From: DAOUKH01 sp965261455
Lineage (GTDB): Bacteria > Chloroflexota > Dehalococcoidia > SHYB01
Assembly (NCBI GenBank): GCA_965261455.1
Contig: OZ253453.1
Coordinates: 3,286,001 to 3,350,000, forward strand
DNA: 64,000 nt
Reading direction: 5' to 3'
The number at the start of each line of letters is the position of its first letter. Positions within the stretch are counted from its first letter, which is position 1. Positions 34,160-42,473 of the stretch are shown here, one piece after another. Below the pieces are notes generated by a model. That model saw only the letters and a list, made by a program, of their open reading frames with translations. It was not told the origin of the DNA and did no database searches. A program made the position numbers and the translations under genes.

Positions 34160-36436
34160 ATGACTACCACCGCCGATCGTCCCGCCGAGTACAAGGTCGT
34201 AGGCTCCCGGCCCATTCGCCATGACGGCGTGGATAAGGTGACCGGCAAGGCCAAGTACGGCGGCGATTACACCGCCCCCGATCTTCTCCACGGCAAGATC
34301 GTGCGCAGCCCGCACGCGCACGCCCGTATCAAGAGGATCGATTCCTCCAAGGCCGAGGCTCTCGACGGGGTCCGCGCCATCGTCACCCACGCCGACCTTT
34401 CCGTGGACGACGTGAAGGAGAGCGACCTGCGCAAGACGCTGGGCAACATCCCCGTCGCCGCGGAGAACGTGCTGGCCAACAAGAAGGCGCTCTACAAGGG
34501 GCACGCCATCGCCGCGGTGGCGGCCTCCAGCCTGCACATCGCCGAGCAGGCCGTCGATCTCATTGAGGTCGAGTACGAAGTCCTGCCCGCGGTACTCGAC
34601 GTGCGAGCCGCGATGGCCTCCGGCGCGGCTATCCTCCATGAGCAACTGATCGAGAACGATAAGAACCTTCCCGACGCCGGCCAGCTTACGAACGTGGCCG
34701 GCCGCCTCCACTTCGGCCGCGGCGACCTCGCTCGCGGCTTCGAGGAAGCCGACGTGGTCGTCGACCGGGAGCTCGACACGCAGCCGGTCCACCAGGGCTA
34801 CATCGAGCTGCACAACAGCACCGCGAACTGGAACGCCGACGACCGGGTCACGGTCTGGACGAGCACGCAGGGCGCGTTCGCCGTCCGTACGCAGACCGCC
34901 GCCATGATCGGTTTACCCGAGTCGTCGGTGAAGGTCGTGCCGATGGAGATCGGCGGCGGCTTCGGCGGCAAGATCAACAGCTACTTCGATCCCGTGGCCG
35001 CACTGCTTTCGAAGAAGACCGGCCACCCGGTCAAGTTCGTCATGAACCGCCGCGAGGTCTTCGAGGCCACCGGTCCCACCTCCGGCTCGCACCTGCGCTG
35101 CAAGATCGGCGCCAAGAAGGACGGGACGATCACCGCAATCGAGCTGTACATGGCGTTCGAGGCGGGGGCCTACCCCGGCTCGCCCGTCGGCGCTGGCTGC
35201 ATGTGCGCCATCGCTCCCTACAACGTCGAGAACTTCGCCGTCGACGGCCTCGACGTGGTCGTCAACAAGCCGAAGGTCGCCGCCTACCGGGCCCCCGGCG
35301 CGCCCCAAGGGGCCTACGCCGTCGAGACGGTTATCGACGAGCTCGCCGGCAAGCTCGGCATGGACCCGATGGAGCTGCGGCTGAAGAACGTTTCCGAGGA
35401 GGGCGACCGCCAGGTCACCGGCGTTCCCTTCCCCAAGATCGGGGCGTCCACCGTAGAGCGGGCCATGAAGACCCACCCCCACTATAGCGCCCCCAAAGGC
35501 CCCAACCAGGGCCGCGGCGCCGCGATGGGCTTCTGGTTCAACGCCGGGATGCAATCCTCCGCCTCGATCAGCGTCAACACCGACGGCGCGGTCAACCTCG
35601 TCACCGGCTCCGTCGACATCGGCGGGACCCGCGCCGCCCTGGCGATGCAGGCCGCCGAGGTGCTCGGCCTCACCGCCGAGGACGTGCATCCCTCCGTCGC
35701 CGACACCGACTCCATCGGCTACACCGGCGTCACCGGCGGTAGCCGCACCGCCTTCTCCACGGGCATCGCGGTCGTCAACGCCGCCGAGATGATCAAGGAG
35801 GAGATGATCGCCCGCGCCGCCAAGATGTGGGAGACCCAGCCCGAGGACATCGACTACGTGGATGGCGTCTTCATCTCCAAGAAGGACCCGGCGGACCGGC
35901 TGACCTTCAAGGAGGTCGCCGCCAAGATGAACAACACCGGCGGGCCCCTCGTCGCCTCGGCGAGTTCGAACCCCACGCAGGTCGGTCCCTCCTTCGCCGG
36001 CCTGCTCGTCGACGTCACCGTCGATCCCGAGACGGGCAAGGTGGACTTCGACCGCGTCACCGCGTTCCAGGACGTGGGACAGGCGGCGCACCCCAGCTAC
36101 GTCGAGGGCCAGATGCAGGGCGGGACCGTCCAGGGTCTGGGCTGGGCGTTGAACGAGGAGTACTTCTACGGCGGCGACGGCGTGATGGCGAATTCGAGCT
36201 TCCTCGACTACCGCATGCCCACCAGCCTCGATCTGCCGGAAGTCGAGGCGGTCTTCGCCAACGTGCCAAACCCTGGGCACCCCTTCGGCCTGCGCGGCGT
36301 CGGCGAGGTCTCCATCGTGCCGCCGATGGCCGCCGTGGCCAACGCCATCAGCGACGCCATCGGCCGCCGCCTCACCGCTCTGCCGATGAACCCCGGAGCG
36401 GTGCTCCAGGCGCTGGAGGAAGAGACGGAGGGCTAG
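34160..36436 (+). CDS. xanthine dehydrogenase / aldehyde oxidase family molybdopterin-binding large subunit
   Basis: 758 residues from the ATG at 34160, with AAGGAG 7 bases upstream. Domains in order: aldehyde oxidase a/b hammerhead (~20-125), then the molybdopterin-binding regions. Visible signatures are MEIGGGFGGKINSYFD, AYRAPGAPQGAYAVETVIDE and the C-terminal RGVGEVSIVPPMAAVANAI containing the expected active-site Glu. The AYRCSFR loop of CO dehydrogenases is absent. Enzymes of this family hydroxylate aldehydes or aromatic heterocycles with a FAD subunit and a 2Fe-2S subunit; neither is encoded nearby, so partners must be elsewhere or the subunit works differently. The substrate is unknown. 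Confidence 0.92.
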   Translation: MTTTADRPAEYKVVGSRPIRHDGVDKVTGKAKYGGDYTAPDLLHGKIVRSPHAHARIKRIDSSKAEALDGVRAIVTHADLSVDDVKESDLRKTLGNIPVAAENVLANKKALYKGHAIAAVAASSLHIAEQAVDLIEVEYEVLPAVLDVRAAMASGAAILHEQLIENDKNLPDAGQLTNVAGRLHFGRGDLARGFEEADVVVDRELDTQPVHQGYIELHNSTANWNADDRVTVWTSTQGAFAVRTQTAAMIGLPESSVKVVPMEIGGGFGGKINSYFDPVAALLSKKTGHPVKFVMNRREVFEATGPTSGSHLRCKIGAKKDGTITAIELYMAFEAGAYPGSPVGAGCMCAIAPYNVENFAVDGLDVVVNKPKVAAYRAPGAPQGAYAVETVIDELAGKLGMDPMELRLKNVSEEGDRQVTGVPFPKIGASTVERAMKTHPHYSAPKGPNQGRGAAMGFWFNAGMQSSASISVNTDGAVNLVTGSVDIGGTRAALAMQAAEVLGLTAEDVHPSVADTDSIGYTGVTGGSRTAFSTGIAVVNAAEMIKEEMIARAAKMWETQPEDIDYVDGVFISKKDPADRLTFKEVAAKMNNTGGPLVASASSNPTQVGPSFAGLLVDVTVDPETGKVDFDRVTAFQDVGQAAHPSYVEGQMQGGTVQGLGWALNEEYFYGGDGVMANSSFLDYRMPTSLDLPEVEAVFANVPNPGHPFGLRGVGEVSIVPPMAAVANAISDAIGRRLTALPMNPGAVLQALEEETEG

Positions 36437-36461
36437 CTCCCGCCTTCACGCGCCTGGCGGC

Positions 36462-36735
36462 GCGTGCCCTCTCGCAGTCTCTCCCAGAGGGAGAGAGGTT
36501 TGAGGTGTGCTCCCCCAGAGGGGACTCTTGCGGAACCGGGGTAACTGACTGCGAAGGTGGCGGACTTCGATAACCCGTGGCGGTTGCGAGGGTGCCCCTC
36601 ATCTCAATCTTCTCCCGTGGGGAGAAGAGGCAAGACCTCCCGGCCCCACCCGTGCTTGCCCGTGGACGGTTGTGCAAAGGTCTCCAGAGGGGAGCGGGGT
36701 TTGAGGTGTGCTCCCCCAGAGGGGAAGAGGCCGGA
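36462..36735 (+). repeat. dispersed intergenic repeat, copy D (type 1)
   Basis: Same element order as at 3688, including CTCTCCCAGAGGGAGAG, the core from GCGGAACCGG, the perfect hairpin CTTCTCCCGTGGGGAGAAG (36609-36627) and CCGGCCCCACCCGTGCTTGCC. It lies between the convergent ends of the molybdenum hydroxylase and rhomboid genes. Confidence 0.85.
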
Positions 36736-36740
36736 GGGGA

Positions 36741-36760
36741 GGGCGAGTCGCGACTCGCCC
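36741..36760. repeat. 20-bp perfect palindrome, sister of 4319-4338
   Basis: GGGCGAGTCGCGACTCGCCC, followed by CCTACG. Compared with the copy at 4319 it has T to G and A to C at two paired positions. It ends one base before the stop codon of the minus-strand rhomboid gene. Confidence 0.75.
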
Positions 36761-37513
36761 CTACGAGCCCACGTACCAGGTGCGGCGCGGCCAGAGGCGT
36801 TCGCGCCAGACGAACACCTTCAGCAGGGCGATGATCGCCGCGCCGGCGAGGAAGCCGCCGATGTGCGCCCAGTAGGCCACGCCCGACGTCACCGAATCGT
36901 CGAGGGCGAGGAAGCCGTTGAAGAACTGGAGCACGATCCAGAATCCGATGAGGGCCGCCGCGGGCAGCGTCATGGGGAGGATGAAGATGGCGGCCACGAT
37001 CGTACGGATGCGGTTGTAGGGATAGAGCAGCAGGTAGGCGCCCATGACTCCCGCGATGGCACCGCTTGCCCCGATGGTCGGCGTCAGCGACTCCATGTCG
37101 GTGGCGATCTGCGCCCAGCTCGCGGCTAACCCCGTGACGAGGTAGAAGGCCAGGTAGCGGGCGTGACCCAGCCGTGCTTCGACGTTGTCGCCGAACACCC
37201 AAAGGAAGATCATGTTGCCCGCGAAGTGCAGCACGCCGCCGTGGATGAACATCGACGTGAACAGGGTGAGGTAGTTCGATACCGGCGTGTCGACGTCCAG
37301 GACGGGCGCGAGGCCGACGCGCAGGCCCATGAGGTCGAAGCCGGAGTCGGTGATCTCGAGGGGTATCACGCCCCAGCGGTGGAAGAACTGGGCCTCCCCG
37401 AGGTCGTTGAGGCCGAGCTCGAAGAAGAAGACGGCCGCCGAGACGGCGATCAGCGCGATGTTGACGTAGGGCCGGGGGTTTCCTCGCGTGCTCTGGTCCG
37501 ATATGGGGAACAT
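36761..37513 (-). CDS. rhomboid family intramembrane serine protease
   Basis: 250 residues, ATG start, six or more membrane helices. The catalytic dyad is Ser150 in TIGASGAIAG and His217 in WAHIGGFLAG; the HxxxxHxxxN motif of TM2 is His91, His96, Asn100 (FIHGGVLHFAGN). It cleaves transmembrane substrates within the membrane; clients are not predictable. It lies 25 bp downstream of the acyl-CoA dehydrogenase on the same strand. Confidence 0.94.
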   Translation of the reverse strand: MFPISDQSTRGNPRPYVNIALIAVSAAVFFFELGLNDLGEAQFFHRWGVIPLEITDSGFDLMGLRVGLAPVLDVDTPVSNYLTLFTSMFIHGGVLHFAGNMIFLWVFGDNVEARLGHARYLAFYLVTGLAASWAQIATDMESLTPTIGASGAIAGVMGAYLLLYPYNRIRTIVAAIFILPMTLPAAALIGFWIVLQFFNGFLALDDSVTSGVAYWAHIGGFLAGAAIIALLKVFVWRERLWPRRTWYVGS

Positions 37514-37538
37514 GCGGCTGGACCGGGCCCCGTGCGTC

Positions 37539-38714
37539 CTAGCCCCGGGGCAGTCCCAGGCCGCGCATGGCGATCGTGTTGCGCTGGATCTCCGACGTTC
37601 CCGCGCCGATCGTGATGGCCCGCTGGCCCCGGTAGAGCTTCTGCACCTTGCCGCGGAGCACGTTCAGCTTGCTCTCATGCGTCGGCTGGCCCCACAGGCC
37701 AAGAAGTTCCATCCCAAGCTGCGTTAGCCGCTGCGTCGTCTCCGCGCCGAAGATCCGCCCCATCGACGACTCGTAGGACGGCGACTGCCCCGACGCCTGC
37801 AGCCATCCCGTCCGGTAGGCGAGCAGCCGGCCGATGTGCAGTTGGATCGACATGTCGGCGACTTTGTGGCGCAGGCCGGGGTTGTGCTCGAAGGGCTTGT
37901 AGCCGCCGGTGCCCTCGCGGGCGAACTCCATAAGCTCGTCCATCAACTGGAGCGCGGGCACCGACGCCCGCAGGCCGGAGCGCTCGAAGTTCAGCGTCGT
38001 CGCGCCGACGTACCAACCCCGGTTCTCCTCGCCGATCAACGTGTCGCGGGGGAGCTCGACGTTATCGAAGAAGAACTCGTTGAAGTGGTGCACGTCGGCC
38101 ATGTTGATGATAGGGCGGCGGCTCACGCCGGGCAGCGAGAGGTCGAGGAGGAAGTAGGAGATGCCCTTGTGCTTCGGCGCGTCCTGATCGGTGCGCGCTA
38201 GGAGGATGCCGTACTGCGCGTGATGGCCCTGCGTCGTCCAGGTCTTCTGGCCGTTGAGCAGGTAGTAGTCGCCCTTGGGCTCGGCCTTGGTCTGCAGCGA
38301 GGGCAGGTCGGAACCGGCGTTGGGCTCGCTGAAGAGCTGGCACCAGATCACCTCGCCGCTGGCGATGCCGGGGAGGTAGCGCTTCTTCTGCTCCTCGGTG
38401 CCGTGCACCATGATCGACGGCCCCGCCAGGTTCACCCCGGCGTTCACCATCGAGAGCGGCGCCTTGTGCTTGGCCAGCTCCTCGTTGAAGATCATCTGCT
38501 GGATGATGCTCCAGCCCTTGCCGCCGTACTCGACGGGCCACGACGGCGTCAGCCAGCCCTTCGACCCCAGCTTCCGGGCGAACTCGCGCTCGAACTCGTC
38601 GCGGCCCCCCTCGGCCTCCGCCTGCTGACCCCAGTCCGGCGGCAGCTCCTGGCGGATGAACTCGATCACCTCGCTGCGAAACGCTTCGTCTTCCTCGGTC
38701 CAGCCAAAGTCCAC
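37539..38714 (-). CDS. acyl-CoA dehydrogenase
   Basis: 391 residues, GTG start (MDFGWTEEDEAFRSEVIEFI). Typical three-part acyl-CoA dehydrogenase: N-terminal helical domain, central beta domain with LFSEPNAGSDLPSLQTKAE and TTQGHHAQYGILLARTD, C-terminal helical domain ending GTSEIQRNTIAMRGLGLPRG. It is an FAD flavoprotein oxidising an acyl-CoA at the alpha-beta bond; specificity is unknown. It is divergent from the DUF429 gene across 122 bp with interlocked promoters. Confidence 0.94.
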   Translation of the reverse strand: MDFGWTEEDEAFRSEVIEFIRQELPPDWGQQAEAEGGRDEFEREFARKLGSKGWLTPSWPVEYGGKGWSIIQQMIFNEELAKHKAPLSMVNAGVNLAGPSIMVHGTEEQKKRYLPGIASGEVIWCQLFSEPNAGSDLPSLQTKAEPKGDYYLLNGQKTWTTQGHHAQYGILLARTDQDAPKHKGISYFLLDLSLPGVSRRPIINMADVHHFNEFFFDNVELPRDTLIGEENRGWYVGATTLNFERSGLRASVPALQLMDELMEFAREGTGGYKPFEHNPGLRHKVADMSIQLHIGRLLAYRTGWLQASGQSPSYESSMGRIFGAETTQRLTQLGMELLGLWGQPTHESKLNVLRGKVQKLYRGQRAITIGAGTSEIQRNTIAMRGLGLPRG

Positions 38715-38766
38715 GGGGTCTGCCCTCGAAGGCCGGGCGCGCTAGGGCGCGCCGGCGCGGTCGTTC

Positions 38767-38794
38767 TTGTGTGTCGCGGCGACGATAGTATAGG
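38767..38794 (+). promoter_or_regulatory. putative DUF429 promoter overlapping the divergent acyl-CoA dehydrogenase promoter
   Basis: Plus strand: -35 TTGTGT (38767-38772), 16 bp, -10 TATAGG (38789-38794). On the minus strand TATACT (38787-38792) with TTGCTC 17 bp upstream (38810-38815) would serve the acyl-CoA dehydrogenase. The two -10 boxes share four bases, so the promoters would exclude each other. Confidence 0.4.
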
Positions 38795-38836
38795 CTGGCC
38801 CTGATTTCGGAGCAATCGAAACAGAGGAGGCCGAAC

Positions 38837-39643
38837 ATGGCCTGGATCGCCGGCGTCGACGGGTGCAAGGGCGGCTGGATCGCGGTGTATGAGGACACGG
38901 ATTCGGGGAAGCTGGAGTGCCGCGTCGCGGTCGGCGATCGCAAGGCAGGGCACACCAACCATGACCTATCGTGCGCTTTCGAGGCCGTGATGAACCATCA
39001 TGCGCCGCTCGCCGCCGTGGCGGTCGATATGCCTATCGGCCTCTGTAACAACAAAGACGGGCGCGACTGTGACAACGAGGCGCGGGATGTTCTCAAACAG
39101 AGGCGTTCGAGCATCTTCTCCGCTCCTGCCGTTGGCCTCTTCCACAAGATGAAGCCGGAGAAGCTTGGGAAGGTGCAGTTCTACAAGCACGGTAGCGATT
39201 TGAACGAGAAACTCACCGGTAAGGGCCTAAGCAGGCAGTCTTGGGCCCTTGTCCCCAAGATCGCTGAGATCCGCGATTACCTCACAACCCATCCCGAAAG
39301 ACAGGGCTGCGTTCACGAGGTTCACCCCGAGGTCTCCTTCGCTTCGATGAACGCCCAGAGCGGCGGGGGCCGTCCGTTCGCTCCGATGCGCCACCCCAAG
39401 GCCAAGGCCGGCGGGAGTGTCGAACGCCGTGCGCTGCTCAGGCGAATCTTCGAGGACCCGTTCGAGGAGTTGGAGGCGAAGGCGCCGGAGTGCGACTTTG
39501 GGAAACGCGCCGCGCTGGACGATTTCTACGACGCGCTGGCGTGTCTGTGGACGGCGCGTCGCATCCGAGAGAAGAAGGCCCGTGCGCTGCCGGGCTGCAC
39601 TCCCGTCGGCTCAATGAGCCTGCCCATGCGGATCGTCTACTAG
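38837..39643 (+). CDS. DUF429 domain protein (predicted RNase H-like nuclease)
   Basis: 268 residues; ATG preceded by GAGGAGG. DUF429 signatures: AGVDGCKGGWIAVY (5-18), VAVDMPIGL, RRSSIFSAPA, VHEVHPEVSFASMN and DDFYDALACLWTARR; the spaced Asp/Glu residues are the predicted RNase H-like active site. No experimental role is known to me. Its codon use is a little less GC-rich than its neighbours, so it may have been acquired. It converges with the amidohydrolase gene 12 bp away. Confidence 0.9.
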   Translation: MAWIAGVDGCKGGWIAVYEDTDSGKLECRVAVGDRKAGHTNHDLSCAFEAVMNHHAPLAAVAVDMPIGLCNNKDGRDCDNEARDVLKQRRSSIFSAPAVGLFHKMKPEKLGKVQFYKHGSDLNEKLTGKGLSRQSWALVPKIAEIRDYLTTHPERQGCVHEVHPEVSFASMNAQSGGGRPFAPMRHPKAKAGGSVERRALLRRIFEDPFEELEAKAPECDFGKRAALDDFYDALACLWTARRIREKKARALPGCTPVGSMSLPMRIVY

Positions 39644-39655
39644 CCGCGCTTCGGT

Positions 39656-40855
39656 CTAGGCGGCTGCGGCGGCGACTTCGATGCCGAAGAAGCGCGCCGC
39701 GTTTCCACTCATGAGCGCGCTTATGCGGTCGCCGGAGAGGCCGCCCTTTTGCAGGCGGTCGAGGGCCTCCCAGGCGTCGCTGGCGTCGTGCTGCGGGTAG
39801 CGGGACCCCCAGGCGCCGACGTTCTCGAAGAGGTCGGGCAGCCGGTGGATGCAGGACTCCCAGGTGTCGAAGCCGACGAGCGAGGGGCGGTTGTAGAAGA
39901 CCTCCGCGGGCTCGAGGCTGACGGGCCGGAGCATCTGCGGCTGGAGCCAGAGGTACGTCTCCGACTTCTCCAGGACCAGCGAGGCCCAGTAGGAGCCGGA
40001 GTGTAGGTAGCCCAGCTTGAGGTCGGGGTAGTCCTCCATGTGGCCGCTGAAGCACAGCGCGCTGAGGAATAGGCCGTTGTCCATCCAAGGGGCGGCCGAG
40101 GCCGCGATGGGATGGCCCAGGTAAAGAGGGGTGGCCACCCGCTCGATGAAGGCCCCTTCCGAGGTCCACTCGGGGTTGGTACTCCCTCCGGAGGGAACGA
40201 TGCACGCAGCCACGCCGGAGGCGTTCAGGAACATCCAGAGGGGCTGGTACTCCGGCGCGTTCGGCGCCCGGGAGTGGTAGAACGAGGGCCGGATTGCCAA
40301 GGCGCGGAATCCCATCCGCGCCGCCCGCTGGGCCTCGCGAAGGGCGAACGCGGGGTGCTGCATCGGCAGGACGGCGGCGGGAATCAGACGGGCGGGGTCC
40401 TTCTGCGCGAAGTTCCAGATCCAGTCGTTGTACGCCCGCGCCAGGGCATAGGCGACGTCGGCGTTCTCAACGACGGGCAGGTGCTCGGAGAACAACGTGG
40501 GCAGCAGAAGCGCCTGGTCGATCCCCATCGCGTCCATGTCGGCGAGGCGGGCCTCGGCGTCGGCGGCGCCCTCGGTCAGGGGATGGGACGCCTTGGGGTC
40601 CAGTGAGCCGATGTCCTGCGGGGTCATGCCCGGACGGTAGATCGCCTGACGGTTGATCCGGCTCATGCCGTTCAGCGGCCGGGCCGGCGCGCCGTTGACG
40701 AGGATGACCTCGATGCCGTTCTCGTCGACCTCGCGCAGGAAGGCGGAGCGGGCCGGGACGCGGTAGTCCGCGTCGAGGAACTCCGTCCAGATCTCGGTCG
40801 GCTCGTAGACGTGGCTATCGGCGTCGAAGACGGGGCATGGCTTCTCGGGTTCCAT
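39656..40855 (-). CDS. amidohydrolase family protein (PF04909-like), first paralogue
   Basis: 399 residues from the ATG at 40855. Metal-dependent TIM-barrel hydrolase of the amidohydrolase-2 type: N-terminal VFDADSHVYEPTEIWTEFLD carries the D-x-D-x-H pattern near 8-12, and later His/Asp segments (LKLGYLHSGSYWASLVLE, SLVGFDTWESCIH) fit the family, which includes decarboxylases and hydrolases of aromatic acids. It resembles the next gene from its very start (VFDCDAHINDPLEIWSEYVE), so the two are ancient paralogues. It is the second gene of the minus-strand pair, 25 bp after the first. Confidence 0.88.
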   Translation of the reverse strand: MEPEKPCPVFDADSHVYEPTEIWTEFLDADYRVPARSAFLREVDENGIEVILVNGAPARPLNGMSRINRQAIYRPGMTPQDIGSLDPKASHPLTEGAADAEARLADMDAMGIDQALLLPTLFSEHLPVVENADVAYALARAYNDWIWNFAQKDPARLIPAAVLPMQHPAFALREAQRAARMGFRALAIRPSFYHSRAPNAPEYQPLWMFLNASGVAACIVPSGGSTNPEWTSEGAFIERVATPLYLGHPIAASAAPWMDNGLFLSALCFSGHMEDYPDLKLGYLHSGSYWASLVLEKSETYLWLQPQMLRPVSLEPAEVFYNRPSLVGFDTWESCIHRLPDLFENVGAWGSRYPQHDASDAWEALDRLQKGGLSGDRISALMSGNAARFFGIEVAAAAA

Positions 40856-40880
40856 GGCGCCCTCCTTGGTCGAGGAAGTT

Positions 40881-42320
40881 CTACATTCGGCCCGCGAAGC
40901 CGCGCCTGCGGCCGGCCGCCTCCGCCGCGGCGCGAAGGGCCTCGGTCTTGCTCGGGTCCGACTGGGTGCGGGCGAACTCGGCGACCTCGTCGGGCGACGG
41001 GAACCAGTCGGGGCGCGTGGGGTGCGGCGCCTGGTCGTCGACGAAGGTCTTGGGCTCAATGCCGTACATCCGGCGGGCGTTGCCTCCGAGGAGGGCGGCC
41101 TGGGTCTCTTCGGGGACTTCAGCCTCCTCCATCGCCTCGATCGCGGCCCAGACATCGGTGCCGTCGTGGTGATAGACGTCGGACGCCCACACACCTACGT
41201 CGCGGTAGATGTCAGCCTGGCGGAAGACCTCCATCTCGTCCGACTCGAACGAGATGTAGCACTGGTTGAAGAAGGCCTCGCTGGGCCGGCGCTTGGCGGG
41301 GACCATGCGCTCGTTGGCGTAGAGGTCGAAGTGGCGGTCGAGTCTTTCCAGCACGCCGAGGAGCCAGGATGCGTTGGACTCGAGGATCGCCATGGTGAGG
41401 TTGGCGTAGCGGTCGAGGAAGCCCGACATGAGGGTCATGGTGAGCCAGACGGCGGCCTCGTAGACGAAGCTGAGCGTCTGCGAGTTGAGGCCCTGCGCTG
41501 CGTAGATCTCGTGAGCGCTCGCGTCGATGAGCTGGCCCGGCGACACCATGCGCGTCATGTCGAGGTCGAGGGGATGGACACTGGAGGGGAAGGTGTGCAT
41601 CCCCAGGACGACGCCGGTCTCCTCGAAGGTGCGGAAGAGCGCGTCCCAGCCGCCCATAGGGCCGTAGGCGTTGATCTTGCTGGGGTAGTTGCCGCGGGCG
41701 TCGATGGGGCGGACGAGGGCCATGCGGGTCCCCATGCCCGCGATGCGGCTCAGCTCATCAATGCTGTAGGTGGCGTTCTGTAAGGGGAGCCATCCGGCGG
41801 TGTGCAACCGGTCGGGGTTGACGGAGCAGAAGTCGTGGGCCCAGTCGTTATAGCCCTTGGCGAGGGCGTGGGCGCCGTCGATGTTCTCGATGTAGGCGAA
41901 GCCGCCCACCATGCCTGTGGGGATCACCATTACCTGGTCGATGCCCATCAGGTCGAGGTCCTTGATCCGCTCGTGGGGGTTGTAGGCGCCTTTGTGGTCG
42001 AGGTAGTCGTGCTTATCCGGGGTGAGAGGCTCGTACTGGAGGCGCCGCTTCGTCTCGCGGTCCATGCCGGGGCCGGAAATCGTGATCACGTTGTAGCGGG
42101 GGAACTCGCCGTTGGCGCCGCCCGCGGTGGACCGCGCGCGGCCGTTGACAATCGTCTGCCGGTCGTCCCGCCAGTAGCTCTGCTTCACCAGGTCGCGGTG
42201 CTTGGGCTCGACGTACTCCGACCAAATTTCGAGGGGGTCGTTGATGTGGGCGTCGCAGTCGAAAACGGGGAACCGTTTCTTCATGGGCGCTTTGCCTGCC
42301 GCCTTGCCGTTCGTCGTCAT
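40881..42320 (-). CDS. amidohydrolase family protein (PF04909-like), second paralogue
   Basis: 479 residues; ATG with AGGAGG 7 bases upstream. VFDCDAHINDPLEIWSEYVE (19-38) is the metal-binding start of the barrel; HTFPSSVHPLD, ESNASWLLGVLERLDRH and YHHDGTDVWAAIEAMEE follow. A long insertion between barrel elements (~45-110) makes it larger than the first paralogue. It is the first gene of a two-gene minus-strand operon whose promoter lies in an inverted repeat shared with the divergent selenoprotein operon. The substrate is unknown. Confidence 0.88.
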   Translation of the reverse strand: MTTNGKAAGKAPMKKRFPVFDCDAHINDPLEIWSEYVEPKHRDLVKQSYWRDDRQTIVNGRARSTAGGANGEFPRYNVITISGPGMDRETKRRLQYEPLTPDKHDYLDHKGAYNPHERIKDLDLMGIDQVMVIPTGMVGGFAYIENIDGAHALAKGYNDWAHDFCSVNPDRLHTAGWLPLQNATYSIDELSRIAGMGTRMALVRPIDARGNYPSKINAYGPMGGWDALFRTFEETGVVLGMHTFPSSVHPLDLDMTRMVSPGQLIDASAHEIYAAQGLNSQTLSFVYEAAVWLTMTLMSGFLDRYANLTMAILESNASWLLGVLERLDRHFDLYANERMVPAKRRPSEAFFNQCYISFESDEMEVFRQADIYRDVGVWASDVYHHDGTDVWAAIEAMEEAEVPEETQAALLGGNARRMYGIEPKTFVDDQAPHPTRPDWFPSPDEVAEFARTQSDPSKTEALRAAAEAAGRRRGFAGRM

Positions 42321-42381
42321 GACAAACCTCCTGCCACACCTGATCCTACGCTCGTCCGGCCGCGCCGGATCTCATATGGCG

Positions 42382-42410
42382 ACAGTAACAGAGGGTGGTT
42401 TAGGGGTCAA
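42382..42410 (-). promoter_or_regulatory. amidohydrolase operon promoter
   Basis: Minus strand: -35 TTGACC (42405-42410), 17 bp, extended -10 TGTTACTGT (TACTGT at 42382-42387). The -35 lies inside the left arm of the inverted repeat. The leader before the ATG would be ~55 bases. Confidence 0.6.
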
Positions 42411-42432
42411 ATGAAAATGACGATTTGACCCC
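42403..42432. promoter_or_regulatory. 10-bp perfect inverted repeat, candidate shared operator
   Basis: Arms GGGGTCAAAT (42403-42412) and ATTTGACCCC (42423-42432) with a 10-base spacer. Each arm contains the -35 box of one of the two divergent promoters, so a dimeric regulator bound here would act on both at once. Confidence 0.65.
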
Positions 42433-42453
42433 CTGTTTTGGGGTTGCTACCAT
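42425..42453 (+). promoter_or_regulatory. selenoprotein operon promoter
   Basis: -35 TTGACC (42425-42430), 17 bp, extended -10 TGCTACCAT (TACCAT at 42448-42453). It mirrors the minus-strand promoter in both spacing and extended -10. The start codon is 20 bases after the -10, so the leader is short. Confidence 0.65.
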
Positions 42454-42473
42454 CCGGTCGGCGGAGGTGTGGG

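Noticed and set aside
3688..36735. Insertion sequences
   Set aside because: The dispersed copies are under 300 bp, have no transposase or target duplication that I can see, and vary in their ends.
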